A stretch of 64,000 bases of DNA, taken from Halobacillus litoralis (GTDB lineage Bacteria; Bacillota; Bacilli; Bacillales; Halobacillaceae). Where the stretch lies: NCBI RefSeq assembly GCF_020171725.1, contig NZ_JAIVAJ010000005.1:186001-250000 (forward strand). The letters run 5' to 3'. The position numbers and the translations under genes were made by a program. This document shows, one piece after another, positions 1 to 7,872 of this stretch. The notes under the pieces were generated by a model. It saw nothing but the letters and a program-made list of their open reading frames with translations, was not told the origin of the DNA and searched no databases. The stretch's first letter is position 1, and each line of letters begins with the position of its first letter.

Positions 1-339
1 GATCCAGCCGATTAAGAAAGACAGACCACCTAAAGGTGTTATCATAGCAAACGTCTTAATCCCTGTTGGAGCGTAAATATAGAGGCTCCCGGAGAATAAA
101 ATAATGCCTATGAAGAAGAACCATCCTGCGCCTGTCATCAATCCGGTCTGGATTTTGCTCATTAACAATGCCGTAACGAGAAGCGCCATCGTGTGGAACA
201 TTTGATAATCAACGGCTTTGCCCCACTGATCCAGGCCTTTCTGTGACACTTTCCCTTCCAATCCGTGCGCACCGAAAGCACCAAGCGCCACGGCTAAAAA
301 TCCGTTCAATGCTCCTAATAGTAAAAAGAGTTTCATCAT
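1..339 (-). CDS. ywdK: DUF423 family small membrane protein (YwdK), 3' end beyond window
   Basis: The gene reads leftwards off the window edge, so only the first 113 codons are present. Two consecutive ATG codons open it behind a GAGAGGGGAAC ribosome binding site. The start of the protein is a hydrophobic segment (FLLLGALNGFLAVALGAFG) followed by AHGLEG and YQMFHTMALL, which is the usual opening of DUF423 proteins; three membrane segments are visible in the part present and a fourth probably follows. The molecular role of DUF423 proteins is unknown. It lies directly downstream of ywdI, as in the Bacillus subtilis ywdI-ywdJ-ywdK neighbourhood, although no ywdJ is seen between them. Confidence 0.85.
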   Translation of the reverse strand, partial: MMKLFLLLGALNGFLAVALGAFGAHGLEGKVSQKGLDQWGKAVDYQMFHTMALLVTALLMSKIQTGLMTGAGWFFFIGIILFSGSLYIYAPTGIKTFAMITPLGGLSFLIGWI

Positions 340-354
340 TATTTGTTCCCCTCT

Positions 355-708
355 CTAGAAATCAAAGATCGATTCTCCATTTGCCTCATCATCACCTTTT
401 GTCTTCTTGGAGGATTGAGGCTTGTCTCCCCCCATCATCACTCGGATCTCTTCAGGGGTCGGCTCATCGGCCTCGCCCTTCTGTTCCGTCGACTTGGACG
501 TGCCGCCGCCCATCATCGCGCGCACTTCATCACTCGTCGGTTCGATTACCGAGCGTTTGGAAGACGTCTCCTGCTCAAGAAAAAGATCCGCCAGCAGACG
601 GACAGAACGTACATGCTCCTTCACCTTCTCATCATTTCCGTGCTGAAGCATCGCTTCCTGTATCTCATTGGACATTTTCTTTAAGACGGTTTGATTCGAA
701 ATTGCCAT
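355..708 (-). CDS. ywdI: YwdI family protein with duplicated MMGG motif
   Basis: A 117-residue soluble protein of unknown function. ATG at 708 is preferred over an in-frame TTG at 717 because AAAAGGAG lies ten bases before the ATG but only one base before the TTG. The N-terminal 60 residues are predicted helical and resemble the Bacillus YwdI (DUF5327) family. The C-terminal half is polar and low in complexity and carries the same short motif twice: PTSDEVRAMMGG and PTPEEIRVMMGG, each followed by a lysine/serine stretch. It is 15 bp upstream of ywdK and probably cotranscribed. No catalytic motif is visible; the repeated motif suggests a peptide-docking tail, which is inference. Confidence 0.75.
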   Translation of the reverse strand: MAISNQTVLKKMSNEIQEAMLQHGNDEKVKEHVRSVRLLADLFLEQETSSKRSVIEPTSDEVRAMMGGGTSKSTEQKGEADEPTPEEIRVMMGGDKPQSSKKTKGDDEANGESIFDF

Positions 709-911
709 CGTCGTCAAACTCCTTTTTGCTTATTAAAAATTACACTCTGTCGTAGTTTAACACGTCTGGCGGGATTCTGTCCTACTTCTCGTTGAAGCCT
801 GTTGGATTCAGCAGGTTGGGTGGATGAGGTCAGTTCGGGGAGGGTCGGGTTGTTGGAATGGAGATGGTTTCTTTTTCATCTACAGTTTCAAGAGATATGG
901 CACTGAAAACG

Positions 912-1140
912 GTGATTATATTTTTTAATCGACGCTTTGTGGTGATACGACTCTCGAAACGTCGATTATATCGATTTATTCGACGTTTTGTGCTTATACG
1001 GCTCTCGAAACGTCGATTATATCGGTTTATTCTACGTTTTGTACTGATACGGCTCTCGAAACGTCGATTATATCGGTTTATTCGACGCTTTGTGCTGATA
1101 CGACTCTCGAAACGTCGATTATATTCATTTGTGAGATTTC
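912..1140. repeat. Tandem array A, 51-bp hairpin repeat (about 4.5 copies)
   Basis: Contiguous copies begin at about 912, 961, 1012, 1063 and 1114, a period of 51 bp after a slightly shorter first unit. Each unit contains the inverted arms AAACGTCGA and TCGACGTTT around a 12-14 base AT-rich loop, then a spacer ending CTCTCGAAAC. Copies differ at a few positions, including single changes in the hairpin arms at about 1033 and 1086. No stops occur in one forward frame because 51 is divisible by three, but the resulting 17-residue repeats look like no protein. The array lies upstream of ywdI and beyond the end of the NSS carrier gene. The same family recurs at 53890-54262. Nothing else is seen between 709 and 911. 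Confidence 0.9.
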
Positions 1141-1197
1141 GAGTGATAAAGCTTCAAACACATCCTTCGAACAACCTAATCCCGAATCTGCAGACAG

Positions 1198-1234
1198 AAA
1201 AAAATCCTGAGGCGAGGACGCCCCGGGATTTTCT
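1198..1234 (-). terminator. Intrinsic terminator of the NSS carrier gene
   Basis: Read leftwards, AAAATCC and GGCG pair with CGCC and GGATTTT around a TCCT loop, followed by a run of T. It begins just after the stop codon at 1236. Confidence 0.75.
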
Positions 1235-1235
1235 A

Positions 1236-2594
1236 TTATAAGAATGGGAAGATGACTGAAAGCAGTCCAACCGCATTCAAGAAAATGATGACAATCAAGA
1301 TTGGTGCCAAATACTTCACGATAAAGTGCCAGAATCCGCCTATTGGAGAATTGGACAAGTCTGTCGCTTCCAGCGCTTCGCTTTTCTTAAGGAACCAGCC
1401 GACTAACAGAGCCATCGACAGTCCGCCGAGTGGCAGAAGGATGTTCGATGCAATGTAGTCCATGGAATCGAGGATGCCTAGGTCGCCAATTGGCGTTACA
1501 CCTGACCAGACTCCGAAACCAAGTGATACACCGATTCCCATTACGAACATAATCGAGCCCATCAGTACGCTTGTTGCGAATCGGCTCCATCCGAATGCGC
1601 GCATGAAGTAGGCTGTCGGCACTTCAAGAATCGATACTGAAGAGGACAGGGATGCCAATACAAGTGCGAAGAAGAAGATCAGTCCTACGACTCCGCCGAA
1701 TGGCATTTGTTCAAAGATCGTCGGTAACGTGATGAAGACCAGTGGTGGTCCTGAGCTTGGATCGATCCCGAAAGCAAATACGGCCGGGAAAATCACAATA
1801 CCTGAAATGACGGCAAAGAACGTGTCCATCAGTCCGATTCCAAGTGTTGCACTTGGAAGTTTGTTTTCCTTCTTCAAGTAACTCCCGTACGTAAGCATGG
1901 CTCCCATACCGAGACTCAGCGAGAAGAATGCCTGACCCAGTGCTGCAATATAGATTGACGGATCGCTTAATGCGGACCAGTCCGGCGTGAATAGGAACTT
2001 CATCCCTTCAGATGCCCCGTCCAGAGAAAGGCTGAAGAATGCCAGAACGATCATCAGCACCGCAAGCAGCGGCATGAAGATGCGGTTGGCCGCTTCTATT
2101 CCTCTTTTGACCCCACCGAGTACGATGACGATCGTCAAGGTCATGAACAGTGCTGTCCATATGATCGGATGCCACGAATGGCTGATAAACTGCCCGAAGG
2201 CTCCCTCATATCCAACGTCAGGCGACGTAAAGAATGATCCATTAATATAATTCCAGAAATAAAACATCGCCCAGCCTGCTACGACTGCATAAAAGCTTAG
2301 AATTAAAAAGGCACTGGCGATTCCAAAGAACCCTGTCAAATACCACGGAGTCTTCGGAGCCAGCTTCTTAAACGATCCAATCACGTCGCTCTCTGCTTTT
2401 CTCCCTATACTAACCTCTGTTAACAAGAGAGGAACACCGATTAATACTACGAATAGTAAATATAAAATTAAAAAAGCTCCTCCTCCATTATTACCTGCAA
2501 CGAAGGAAAATCTCCAAATGTTCCCGAGCCCTACAGCTGAACCCATTGCGGCCAGCATAAAGCCAAGTTTTGTTCCCCATTTTTCTCTTGCCAT
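1236..2594 (-). CDS. Sodium-dependent transporter, NSS (SNF) family
   Basis: A 452-residue inner-membrane sodium symporter of the neurotransmitter:sodium symporter family; bacterial members take up amino acids such as tryptophan or leucine. The family hallmark GSAVGLGNIWRF at residues 18-29 is the unwound first membrane helix that binds sodium and substrate, and NGGGAFLILY follows in helix 2. About eleven to twelve membrane segments can be counted, the usual length for bacterial members. AGGAG precedes the ATG. A promoter and a CodY-like box lie upstream, which suggests induction when branched-chain amino acids and GTP fall. The substrate cannot be read from the sequence. Confidence 0.93.
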   Translation of the reverse strand: MAREKWGTKLGFMLAAMGSAVGLGNIWRFSFVAGNNGGGAFLILYLLFVVLIGVPLLLTEVSIGRKAESDVIGSFKKLAPKTPWYLTGFFGIASAFLILSFYAVVAGWAMFYFWNYINGSFFTSPDVGYEGAFGQFISHSWHPIIWTALFMTLTIVIVLGGVKRGIEAANRIFMPLLAVLMIVLAFFSLSLDGASEGMKFLFTPDWSALSDPSIYIAALGQAFFSLSLGMGAMLTYGSYLKKENKLPSATLGIGLMDTFFAVISGIVIFPAVFAFGIDPSSGPPLVFITLPTIFEQMPFGGVVGLIFFFALVLASLSSSVSILEVPTAYFMRAFGWSRFATSVLMGSIMFVMGIGVSLGFGVWSGVTPIGDLGILDSMDYIASNILLPLGGLSMALLVGWFLKKSEALEATDLSNSPIGGFWHFIVKYLAPILIVIIFLNAVGLLSVIFPFL

Positions 2595-2632
2595 TCTGTT
2601 TCAACTCCTCTCATCCATCATAAATATTCATC

Positions 2633-2660
2633 AGCATACCATAGAATAAGAGTGTGTAAA
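2633..2660 (-). promoter_or_regulatory. Sigma-A-type promoter of the NSS carrier
   Basis: Read leftwards: TTTACA (2660-2655), a 16-base spacer and TATGCT (2638-2633), about 40 bases before the NSS start codon. Confidence 0.5.
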
Positions 2661-2662
2661 TA

Positions 2663-2677
2663 TGTTTTCTGAAAATT
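2663..2677. promoter_or_regulatory. CodY-box-like site upstream of the NSS carrier
   Basis: TGTTTTCTGAAAATT matches the CodY consensus AATTTTCWGAAAATT at 13 of 15 positions; only the first two bases differ. It lies immediately upstream of the proposed -35 box. Confidence 0.55.
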
Positions 2678-2686
2678 TCATTATAT

Positions 2687-2905
2687 TTACAGTCGAAAAT
2701 CGAACCGAGACGTCTGTTGACTCTGCTTTTTGTTCCGTTGCGGCTGCTTCGGTTCAAACTGCATACATTCCGTACCCGTCGTTTTCAGTACAAGCTGGGA
2801 AGGCATTTCTTTCGTTTTGAAGCCGTATGCCTTACATGCCCTCGGAAATTTCGGATTCCAAGTTGTATGAAAATGCTTGCACTGAAAACAATTGACTTTT
2901 TTCAT
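2687..2905 (-). CDS. Small cysteine-rich conserved protein, probably zinc-binding
   Basis: A 72-residue protein with an AAAGAGGG ribosome binding site before ATG. Cysteines 6 and 9 form CFQC near the N-terminus, with further cysteines in PRACKAYG and GTECMQF, a four-cysteine set able to hold one metal ion. Short proteins of this pattern are widespread in Bacillaceae and are sometimes labelled uracil-DNA glycosylase in databases; nothing in this sequence supports that activity. The C-terminus is basic and glutamine-rich. It stands alone, and its stop codon is close to the CodY-like site of the next gene. Confidence 0.7.
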   Translation of the reverse strand: MKKVNCFQCKHFHTTWNPKFPRACKAYGFKTKEMPSQLVLKTTGTECMQFEPKQPQRNKKQSQQTSRFDFRL

Positions 2906-2973
2906 ACAAACCCTCTTTCTGCCATATGAATTATGATAGAATCATAGCACAGTTCATACTGATTCACTAGGAT

Positions 2974-3699
2974 GTGACAACATTGGACAATTGGTTTCAA
3001 GCCTATAGTTCCCACCCATTCGTCCCGTTTACGCTCAGCCACTGGATTGCGCTGATCGTCTTTGCTGCCGGGCTTTCTTTTATTCTTTTATTTGCTGAAA
3101 AAATATCCCGCCACCCGGGTTCTATGAAATTCATTCGACTATCCCTTCTCATCCTTCTATTTATCTCGGAGGTCAGCTACCAATACTGGGCAGTGACGAA
3201 CGGGGTATGGAGCACGACGTATTACATCCCCCTTCATTTATGCGGCATCGCCTCGATTGTAGGAATAGCAGCACTCGTCACCTACCACCCGAAGCTGATC
3301 AAACTGAACTATTTCATCGGCATCATCCCGGCACTTATTGCGCTGATTACGCCAGATTTATTGTATGACTACCAGCACTTCCGTTTCTGGAAGTTTTTCA
3401 TTCATCATATGGCGATTATTTGGACCAGTGTCTTTCTCGTCGTCACAGCTTCTGTGAACGTGAGTTGGGGCACCATGTTCAAAGCCTATTTCTGGCTCGT
3501 GATCTACGGCGTCGTAGTCGGTTTTATCAATACCATTCTTGGAGCCAACTACATGTTTTTGAACGGACCGCCGGAAGCAGCGACCCCTCTCGACTACATG
3601 GGAGACGGCCTTTGGTATTACCTCAACCTCGGGATTGTCGCGCTCGTTGTTTTCGCCCTTATGAAGCTGTTGCACGGAGCTTTAATAAAGAATAAATAA
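2974..3699 (+). CDS. YwaF/TIGR02206 family integral membrane protein
   Basis: A 241-residue protein with about seven hydrophobic helices and no signal peptide. The overall pattern (short N-terminus FTLSHWIALIVFAAG, then YQYWAVTNGVWSTTYYIPLHLCGIA and the C-terminal GLWYYLNLGIVALVVFAL) is that of the TIGR02206 family including B. subtilis YwaF, whose function is unknown. The start is uncertain: GTG at 2974 is only a few bases from the AGG sequence, while an in-frame TTG at 2983 has better spacing. The gene is monocistronic and ends in a strong terminator. Confidence 0.8.
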   Translation: MTTLDNWFQAYSSHPFVPFTLSHWIALIVFAAGLSFILLFAEKISRHPGSMKFIRLSLLILLFISEVSYQYWAVTNGVWSTTYYIPLHLCGIASIVGIAALVTYHPKLIKLNYFIGIIPALIALITPDLLYDYQHFRFWKFFIHHMAIIWTSVFLVVTASVNVSWGTMFKAYFWLVIYGVVVGFINTILGANYMFLNGPPEAATPLDYMGDGLWYYLNLGIVALVVFALMKLLHGALIKNK

Positions 3700-3702
3700 A
3701 CG

Positions 3703-3735
3703 AAGCCGGAGGAAATTGCACCTCCGGCTTTTCAT
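3703..3735 (+). terminator. Intrinsic terminator after the YwaF-like gene
   Basis: GAAGCCGGAGG pairs with CCTCCGGCTTTTC around an eight-base loop. Confidence 0.9.
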
Positions 3736-3782
3736 TATATTGAAATAATATCCAGCCTTTCAAATGCTTAGTACGTTTTGAC

Positions 3783-3809
3783 TAACAAATGATGCGTTTT
3801 ATCCGATAG
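3783..3809 (+). promoter_or_regulatory. Sigma-D-like (flagellar/chemotaxis) promoter
   Basis: TAAC, a 15-base spacer and TCCGATAG match the B. subtilis sigma-D consensus TAAA-N15-GCCGATAT at nine of twelve positions with exact spacing. It lies about 50 bases before the chemoreceptor start codon, where a motility-regulon promoter would be expected. Confidence 0.6.
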
Positions 3810-3860
3810 TAAGAATAAGAAGATTGTCCTAAATACATAAATAGAAGGAGAGCGCCTATT

Positions 3861-5561
3861 ATGAAGTTTTGGAAAAACCTAAGTATTGGTTCAAAGTATG
3901 CTAGTGCCTTCGGGTTAACATTGCTGCTATTCGCTGTGGCGATCAGCGTGGTGTATGTCCAGTTGGATAAATCACGTGATAACCTGCAGACACTTGATGA
4001 TGCTGGAACAACAGCGATTGAATTTGCCGAAATGGCTTCCCTTGTCCGTACGAAAGACATTCGAATTGCAGATTATATCCGTGAGCCTCGTGGTTCTTAC
4101 ATTAATGAGTTCGAGGATAGAAGTGAGCGTTTCAACGAAATTCTATCTACATATACCGAGGAATTCAGCGGAACAGAATTTGAAGGAGCTTTGCAGTCTA
4201 TAAGTGAACTGGACCAGGAAATTAACACGGTCTTCCTGGAGAGTATGGTTGGAAACGTCAGTAACGAAAGAGAAATCAACGAAGCCCGCGAAACCACCTC
4301 CAATCTACGTTCTCAACTTGTAGACCAACTGACTATGATTCAACAGCAAGTAGAACAAGCAATGAACGACACAACCGTTACTTCTAAAGACACCCTGCAG
4401 GCAACTGTAAACATCCTGTTGATTGCGGTTGCGATTGCCTTCATTCTAGGAGTCGCGGTCATGTGGTTCGTGAATCAATCCGTTAAGAAGCGGATGAACA
4501 ATCTGATCACTACGGCCGACCAAATCGCTTCCGGCGAGCTGTATCATGATGATTTAGAAAGTGAAAGCAAGGATGAGATCGGAGTATTGAGCGTGTCGAT
4601 GAATCAGATGAAGCATCATTTGAAACAACTGATTCAACAGATTGGCACTCTATCAAACGAAGTGAAGCATCAAAGTGATGATTTGCGACAGTCCTCGAAT
4701 GAGGTGCAGGAAGCTTCCCAGCAGGTAGCTGCAACGATGGAAGAGCTGTCATCCGGATCAGAACAACAGGCCGGGGACGCTACGACGCTTTCTGAACTAA
4801 TGGAAGATCTCGGCCGTAAAATTGCAGCATCCAATGAAACGGGTCATCAAATTGCTGAGCAATCGGAATCCGTACTGGCTCAGAGTGATGAAGGCAAACA
4901 GTTGATGGATGAGTCCGTCAAGCATATGCATGCCATCCATCAAGTCATGAAAGAGTCCGTCGAAAAAGTTCATCATCTCGACCAACAGTCTGGCGAGATT
5001 TCGAAACTGATTCAAGTCATCCAAGATATTGCAGAACAAACCAACCTACTCGCTTTGAACGCCGCTATTGAAGCAGCACGCGCTGGCGAACACGGTCAGG
5101 GATTTGCTGTCGTAGCGGATGAGGTAAGGAAGCTTGCTGAGCAGGTATCCAATTCTGTAGGTGAGATTACGAATATGGTTGGAAACATCCAAACGGAATC
5201 TAAGAATGTCTCTGAATCCCTCGAAAGTGGTTATCAAAAAGTAGAACAGGGTACAGAGCAAATTCAGAAAACCGGTGTCACCTTCGAAGACATCCAGTCC
5301 TCGATTCAAAATATGGCAGACGGTATTCATACCATTTCACATAACTTGAAAGACATTTCTGACAGCACACAGACGATGAATCATTCGATTGAAAGTGTAG
5401 CGTCCAGTTCAGAAGAATCAGCAGCAGGCGTGGAAGAGACAACCGCTTCCCTCCAACAGACAAACAGCTCCATGGAACAAGTTTCCCATTACTCGAAGGA
5501 GCTTGCTGATATGTCCAATCAACTGAACGACCTTGTCCATCAATTCAAGTTGGAAAAGTAA
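3861..5561 (+). CDS. Methyl-accepting chemotaxis protein
   Basis: A 566-residue transmembrane chemoreceptor that would signal to CheA/CheW. TM1 is at about residues 15-34, an extracytoplasmic helical sensor domain of about 145 residues follows (four-helix-bundle type by length and heptad character), TM2 is at 182-204, HAMP at about 205-258, and the cytoplasmic signalling coiled coil fills the rest. The hairpin tip contains [20 protein letters not shown] and [15 protein letters not shown], the most conserved part of the family. Glutamine/glutamate pairs typical of methylation sites flank it. AAGGAG precedes the ATG. The ligand is unknown. No chemotaxis or flagellar genes are adjacent, so it is a solitary receptor. 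Confidence 0.96.
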   Translation: MKFWKNLSIGSKYASAFGLTLLLFAVAISVVYVQLDKSRDNLQTLDDAGTTAIEFAEMASLVRTKDIRIADYIREPRGSYINEFEDRSERFNEILSTYTEEFSGTEFEGALQSISELDQEINTVFLESMVGNVSNEREINEARETTSNLRSQLVDQLTMIQQQVEQAMNDTTVTSKDTLQATVNILLIAVAIAFILGVAVMWFVNQSVKKRMNNLITTADQIASGELYHDDLESESKDEIGVLSVSMNQMKHHLKQLIQQIGTLSNEVKHQSDDLRQSSNEVQEASQQVAATMEELSSGSEQQAGDATTLSELMEDLGRKIAASNETGHQIAEQSESVLAQSDEGKQLMDESVKHMHAIHQVMKESVEKVHHLDQQSGEISKLIQVIQDIAEQTNLLALNAAIEAARAGEHGQGFAVVADEVRKLAEQVSNSVGEITNMVGNIQTESKNVSESLESGYQKVEQGTEQIQKTGVTFEDIQSSIQNMADGIHTISHNLKDISDSTQTMNHSIESVASSSEESAAGVEETTASLQQTNSSMEQVSHYSKELADMSNQLNDLVHQFKLEK

Positions 5562-5570
5562 TTTTTCATA

Positions 5571-5613
5571 CAAAAAAGTGTCCAGTGAGTTTACCTTACT
5601 GGACACTTTTTGT
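5571..5613 (+). terminator. Intrinsic terminator after the chemoreceptor gene
   Basis: AAAAAGTGTCCAGT pairs with ACTGGACACTTTTTG around an eleven-base loop. Confidence 0.95.
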
Positions 5614-5640
5614 ATTAGTTTCCGGATGCATTTGAGTGCT

Positions 5641-5656
5641 CCGTGGGGTGGAAAAT
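5641..5656. repeat. Solitary end of the GTGGGGTGGAAAAT element
   Basis: GTGGGGTGGAAAATA matches the terminal inverted repeat of the elements at 13072 and 25762, but no matching right end is found before the next gene. It is best read as a relic. Confidence 0.5.
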
Positions 5657-5673
5657 AACTTGCCGTAATTGGT

Positions 5674-5973
5674 TTAGTCTTGAGAGTGGAAGTTTTCTAA
5701 ACGGCGGAGTCTTGATTCAAGGACTTCATATTCTTCTCTTGTTACAAATCCTAGATCCTTCATCCGGTCTTGAAACTTGGCCTTTGCTTGGCCGCTCCAT
5801 TCTTTATCGACGTTCTCGCCTTTATTCACCCATTCACTCATCATCGACTTGGCTTGGGAAGGGCTCATTTCGCCACGTTTCACCATTTCGTTGATCATCT
5901 TTTCAAACTTCTCTTTTCCACTGACTGCTGCACCAATTCCAAGATAAAATCCTTTTTTAAGTAAATCGTTCAT
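5674..5973 (-). CDS. Phasin-like small helical protein
   Basis: A 99-residue soluble, largely helical protein. The opening LLKKGFYLGIGAAVSGKEKF and the later EMVKRGEMSPSQAKSMM, FVTREEYEVLESRLRRLE resemble short phasin/polyhydroxyalkanoate-regulator-like proteins, which end in a coiled coil; the terminal 25 residues here could form one. The ATG overlaps the end of the upstream UbiB-type kinase gene by four bases, so translation is probably coupled. Whether it binds storage granules is unproven; no phaC-type synthase is present in the window. An accessory role for the kinase is an alternative inferred from the coupling. Confidence 0.65.
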   Translation of the reverse strand: MNDLLKKGFYLGIGAAVSGKEKFEKMINEMVKRGEMSPSQAKSMMSEWVNKGENVDKEWSGQAKAKFQDRMKDLGFVTREEYEVLESRLRRLENFHSQD

Positions 5974-7628
5974 TGTCCATTCCTCCCTTGTTTAGTCATG
6001 TCTTTAATCATGCGCCAATGATTCACTAAGCAGAACACAACACCGATTAGGCCGATCCCTGTTATGACTGAAGTGATCCACATGATAGTGAGCGCTTCTA
6101 CCAGCATCAGCCCTACACCTGCAAGCATCATGATAAAAGATAGCAAGGCATAAAACAGATAGAACTGATGGGACATCTGCTTCTGTTGATGCTGCGTCTT
6201 CCAATCTCTTTCTTTATCTCCATCTTCCAAATAGTTCACCAGTGCACGTGGCAATGACAGCAGTGGGCGTGCCGTCTCTTTGGCCACTTCTGTGTATAAA
6301 GAGGCCGTGGACTGTTTTTCATCCCCTGATATCCAATCTCTGATGACGGGTCTCCCCCATTCGATCAAGTCGATTTGGGGATGTACGGTACTGAGTACAC
6401 CGACGATGATGCTGGTCGCCCTGCCGAGGAATGCATAGTCGGCAGGAAGTTGAATCGGCTGGTCCTTGATGAATCCTTCGATTTCTTCGAGGGTTTCATT
6501 CATCGTATTCGGATCCAGCTTGTCAAAGTTCCCATCCAAGTAAAGGTCCGTGGATTGTTTCAACAGATTTTTCACCTTATCCGAATCCGCGTTCGGAAGA
6601 AGGAAGCCCATCTGCTCCAGGGCCTGCACGACCATGTCATAATCTTCGAGAATGAAGCCCTGTACGATTTTCCGAATGGAGCGTACATCCTCATCGCGGA
6701 CTTCACCGACCATTCCGAAATCGATCACAACAAGCGTCCCGTCTGGTTTGAGCATCAAGTTGCCCGGGTGCGGGTCGGAGTGGAACATGCCGTTGTACAG
6801 AAACTGTTCAATACATAAGTCGAATAACGTTTTAGCAATTCTCTCTCGATCGAGCTGATGCTTTCTAATAAAGGCAAGGTCTGTCACCTTAGCGCCTTCA
6901 ATCCACTCCATCACAAGGACGCGCTTTGTTGACAAGTTGGAGTTGTATTCCGGAATATAGACATTCGGAAAGTCGTGGAACCGCTTCTTGAATTGATTCC
7001 CGTTCTTCAATTCCTTTGTAAAGTCCAGTTCATTACTGATCACCCGGACGACTTCCTGATACAGCGCAGGAAGGTCCGCTTTCCGACCATATCTTGTGAA
7101 CCGGTTGATCATCCAAAAGACGATGCGCAACGCCTTATAGTCCATTTTGAATATCTCGTCAACCCGGTACCTCCGCACCTTGATTGCCGCGAGCGTCCCG
7201 TCTTTCAGCTTCGCCTGATAGACTTCTCCAATGGAAGCCGAGGCGACGGCGTCTTCTTCGATCCACTCTACGTATTCGTCCAAATCGGATTGCCAGTCGT
7301 CCTCTATGATGGCTTTGGATTTAGAAAAAGGGACGGGCTTCACCCGATCGACCAGCCCCTCCAATTCTTTGATAAAAGACTGCGGCAGCAAGTCTCCCCT
7401 TGAACTTAAAAACTGTCCGAACTTGATGAGCAGACCGCCAAGTGAGATCGCTTTTCTTCTATATTCATCCGCCTGCTTTTGAAGCATTTCATTCCATTTC
7501 CGCTCGGTTTCTTCTGTCCAGTTTCGATTCGTTTTTTGAAACCATAGAATCTGCATAAGGAATCGAAACGCCATCCAGACGATGACAGTGATTCGGTAGA
7601 TGGGTATGTATTTCAATCGTTCCTTCAA
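5970..7628 (-). CDS. AarF/ABC1/UbiB family atypical protein kinase-like protein
   Basis: A 552-residue membrane-anchored member of the ABC1/ADCK/UbiB family. From N to C it has the KFGQ motif in KFGQFLSSRGDLLP, a nucleotide-loop region SIGEVYQAKL, the lysine motif AAIKV, the NELDFTKE motif, the catalytic FHSDPHPGNLM and the metal-binding VIDFGMVGEV. Two hydrophobic helices close the C-terminus (about 490-545). TTG at 7628 is preferred over the upstream ATG at 7646 because AAAGGGGGAG lies five bases before it and inside the longer reading. In ubiquinone-making bacteria UbiB supports quinone synthesis; Firmicutes make menaquinone, so the role here is uncertain, with lipid or quinone handling most likely. 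Confidence 0.9.
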   Translation of the reverse strand: MKERLKYIPIYRITVIVWMAFRFLMQILWFQKTNRNWTEETERKWNEMLQKQADEYRRKAISLGGLLIKFGQFLSSRGDLLPQSFIKELEGLVDRVKPVPFSKSKAIIEDDWQSDLDEYVEWIEEDAVASASIGEVYQAKLKDGTLAAIKVRRYRVDEIFKMDYKALRIVFWMINRFTRYGRKADLPALYQEVVRVISNELDFTKELKNGNQFKKRFHDFPNVYIPEYNSNLSTKRVLVMEWIEGAKVTDLAFIRKHQLDRERIAKTLFDLCIEQFLYNGMFHSDPHPGNLMLKPDGTLVVIDFGMVGEVRDEDVRSIRKIVQGFILEDYDMVVQALEQMGFLLPNADSDKVKNLLKQSTDLYLDGNFDKLDPNTMNETLEEIEGFIKDQPIQLPADYAFLGRATSIIVGVLSTVHPQIDLIEWGRPVIRDWISGDEKQSTASLYTEVAKETARPLLSLPRALVNYLEDGDKERDWKTQHQQKQMSHQFYLFYALLSFIMMLAGVGLMLVEALTIMWITSVITGIGLIGVVFCLVNHWRMIKDMTKQGRNGQ

Positions 7629-7872
7629 ACCGGCTCCCCCTTTCATCTAAAATAAGAGTCAGCCTCGCCATGAACCGGTTTCTGAGAAGATACACCCTCT
7701 CAAGCTGTTCTACTTATTTTCAAGGTATTTTATCCTGTACCTTGTCCTATTATTTATTTCACTTTACCCTTTTTGGTGTAATTCAATCTCCCTTTTTCAC
7801 TGACAGGGTCCTCGCTTGCACAACCTGACATGCTTATGACATGATAAACTAAAACGAAAAAGGTGATCTTTC

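Noticed and set aside
343..755. Forward open frames opposite ywdI
   Set aside because: They are antisense shadows of ywdI, rich in serine, proline and arginine, without start signals.
858..1241. Forward open frame with the repeated peptide RFVLIRLSKRRLY
   Set aside because: It is produced by the 51-bp repeat, has no ribosome binding site, and ends in the terminator of the opposite gene.
2687..2905. Uracil-DNA glycosylase
   Set aside because: Such 70-residue proteins may be labelled so in databases, but no glycosylase motif is present and the length is far too short.
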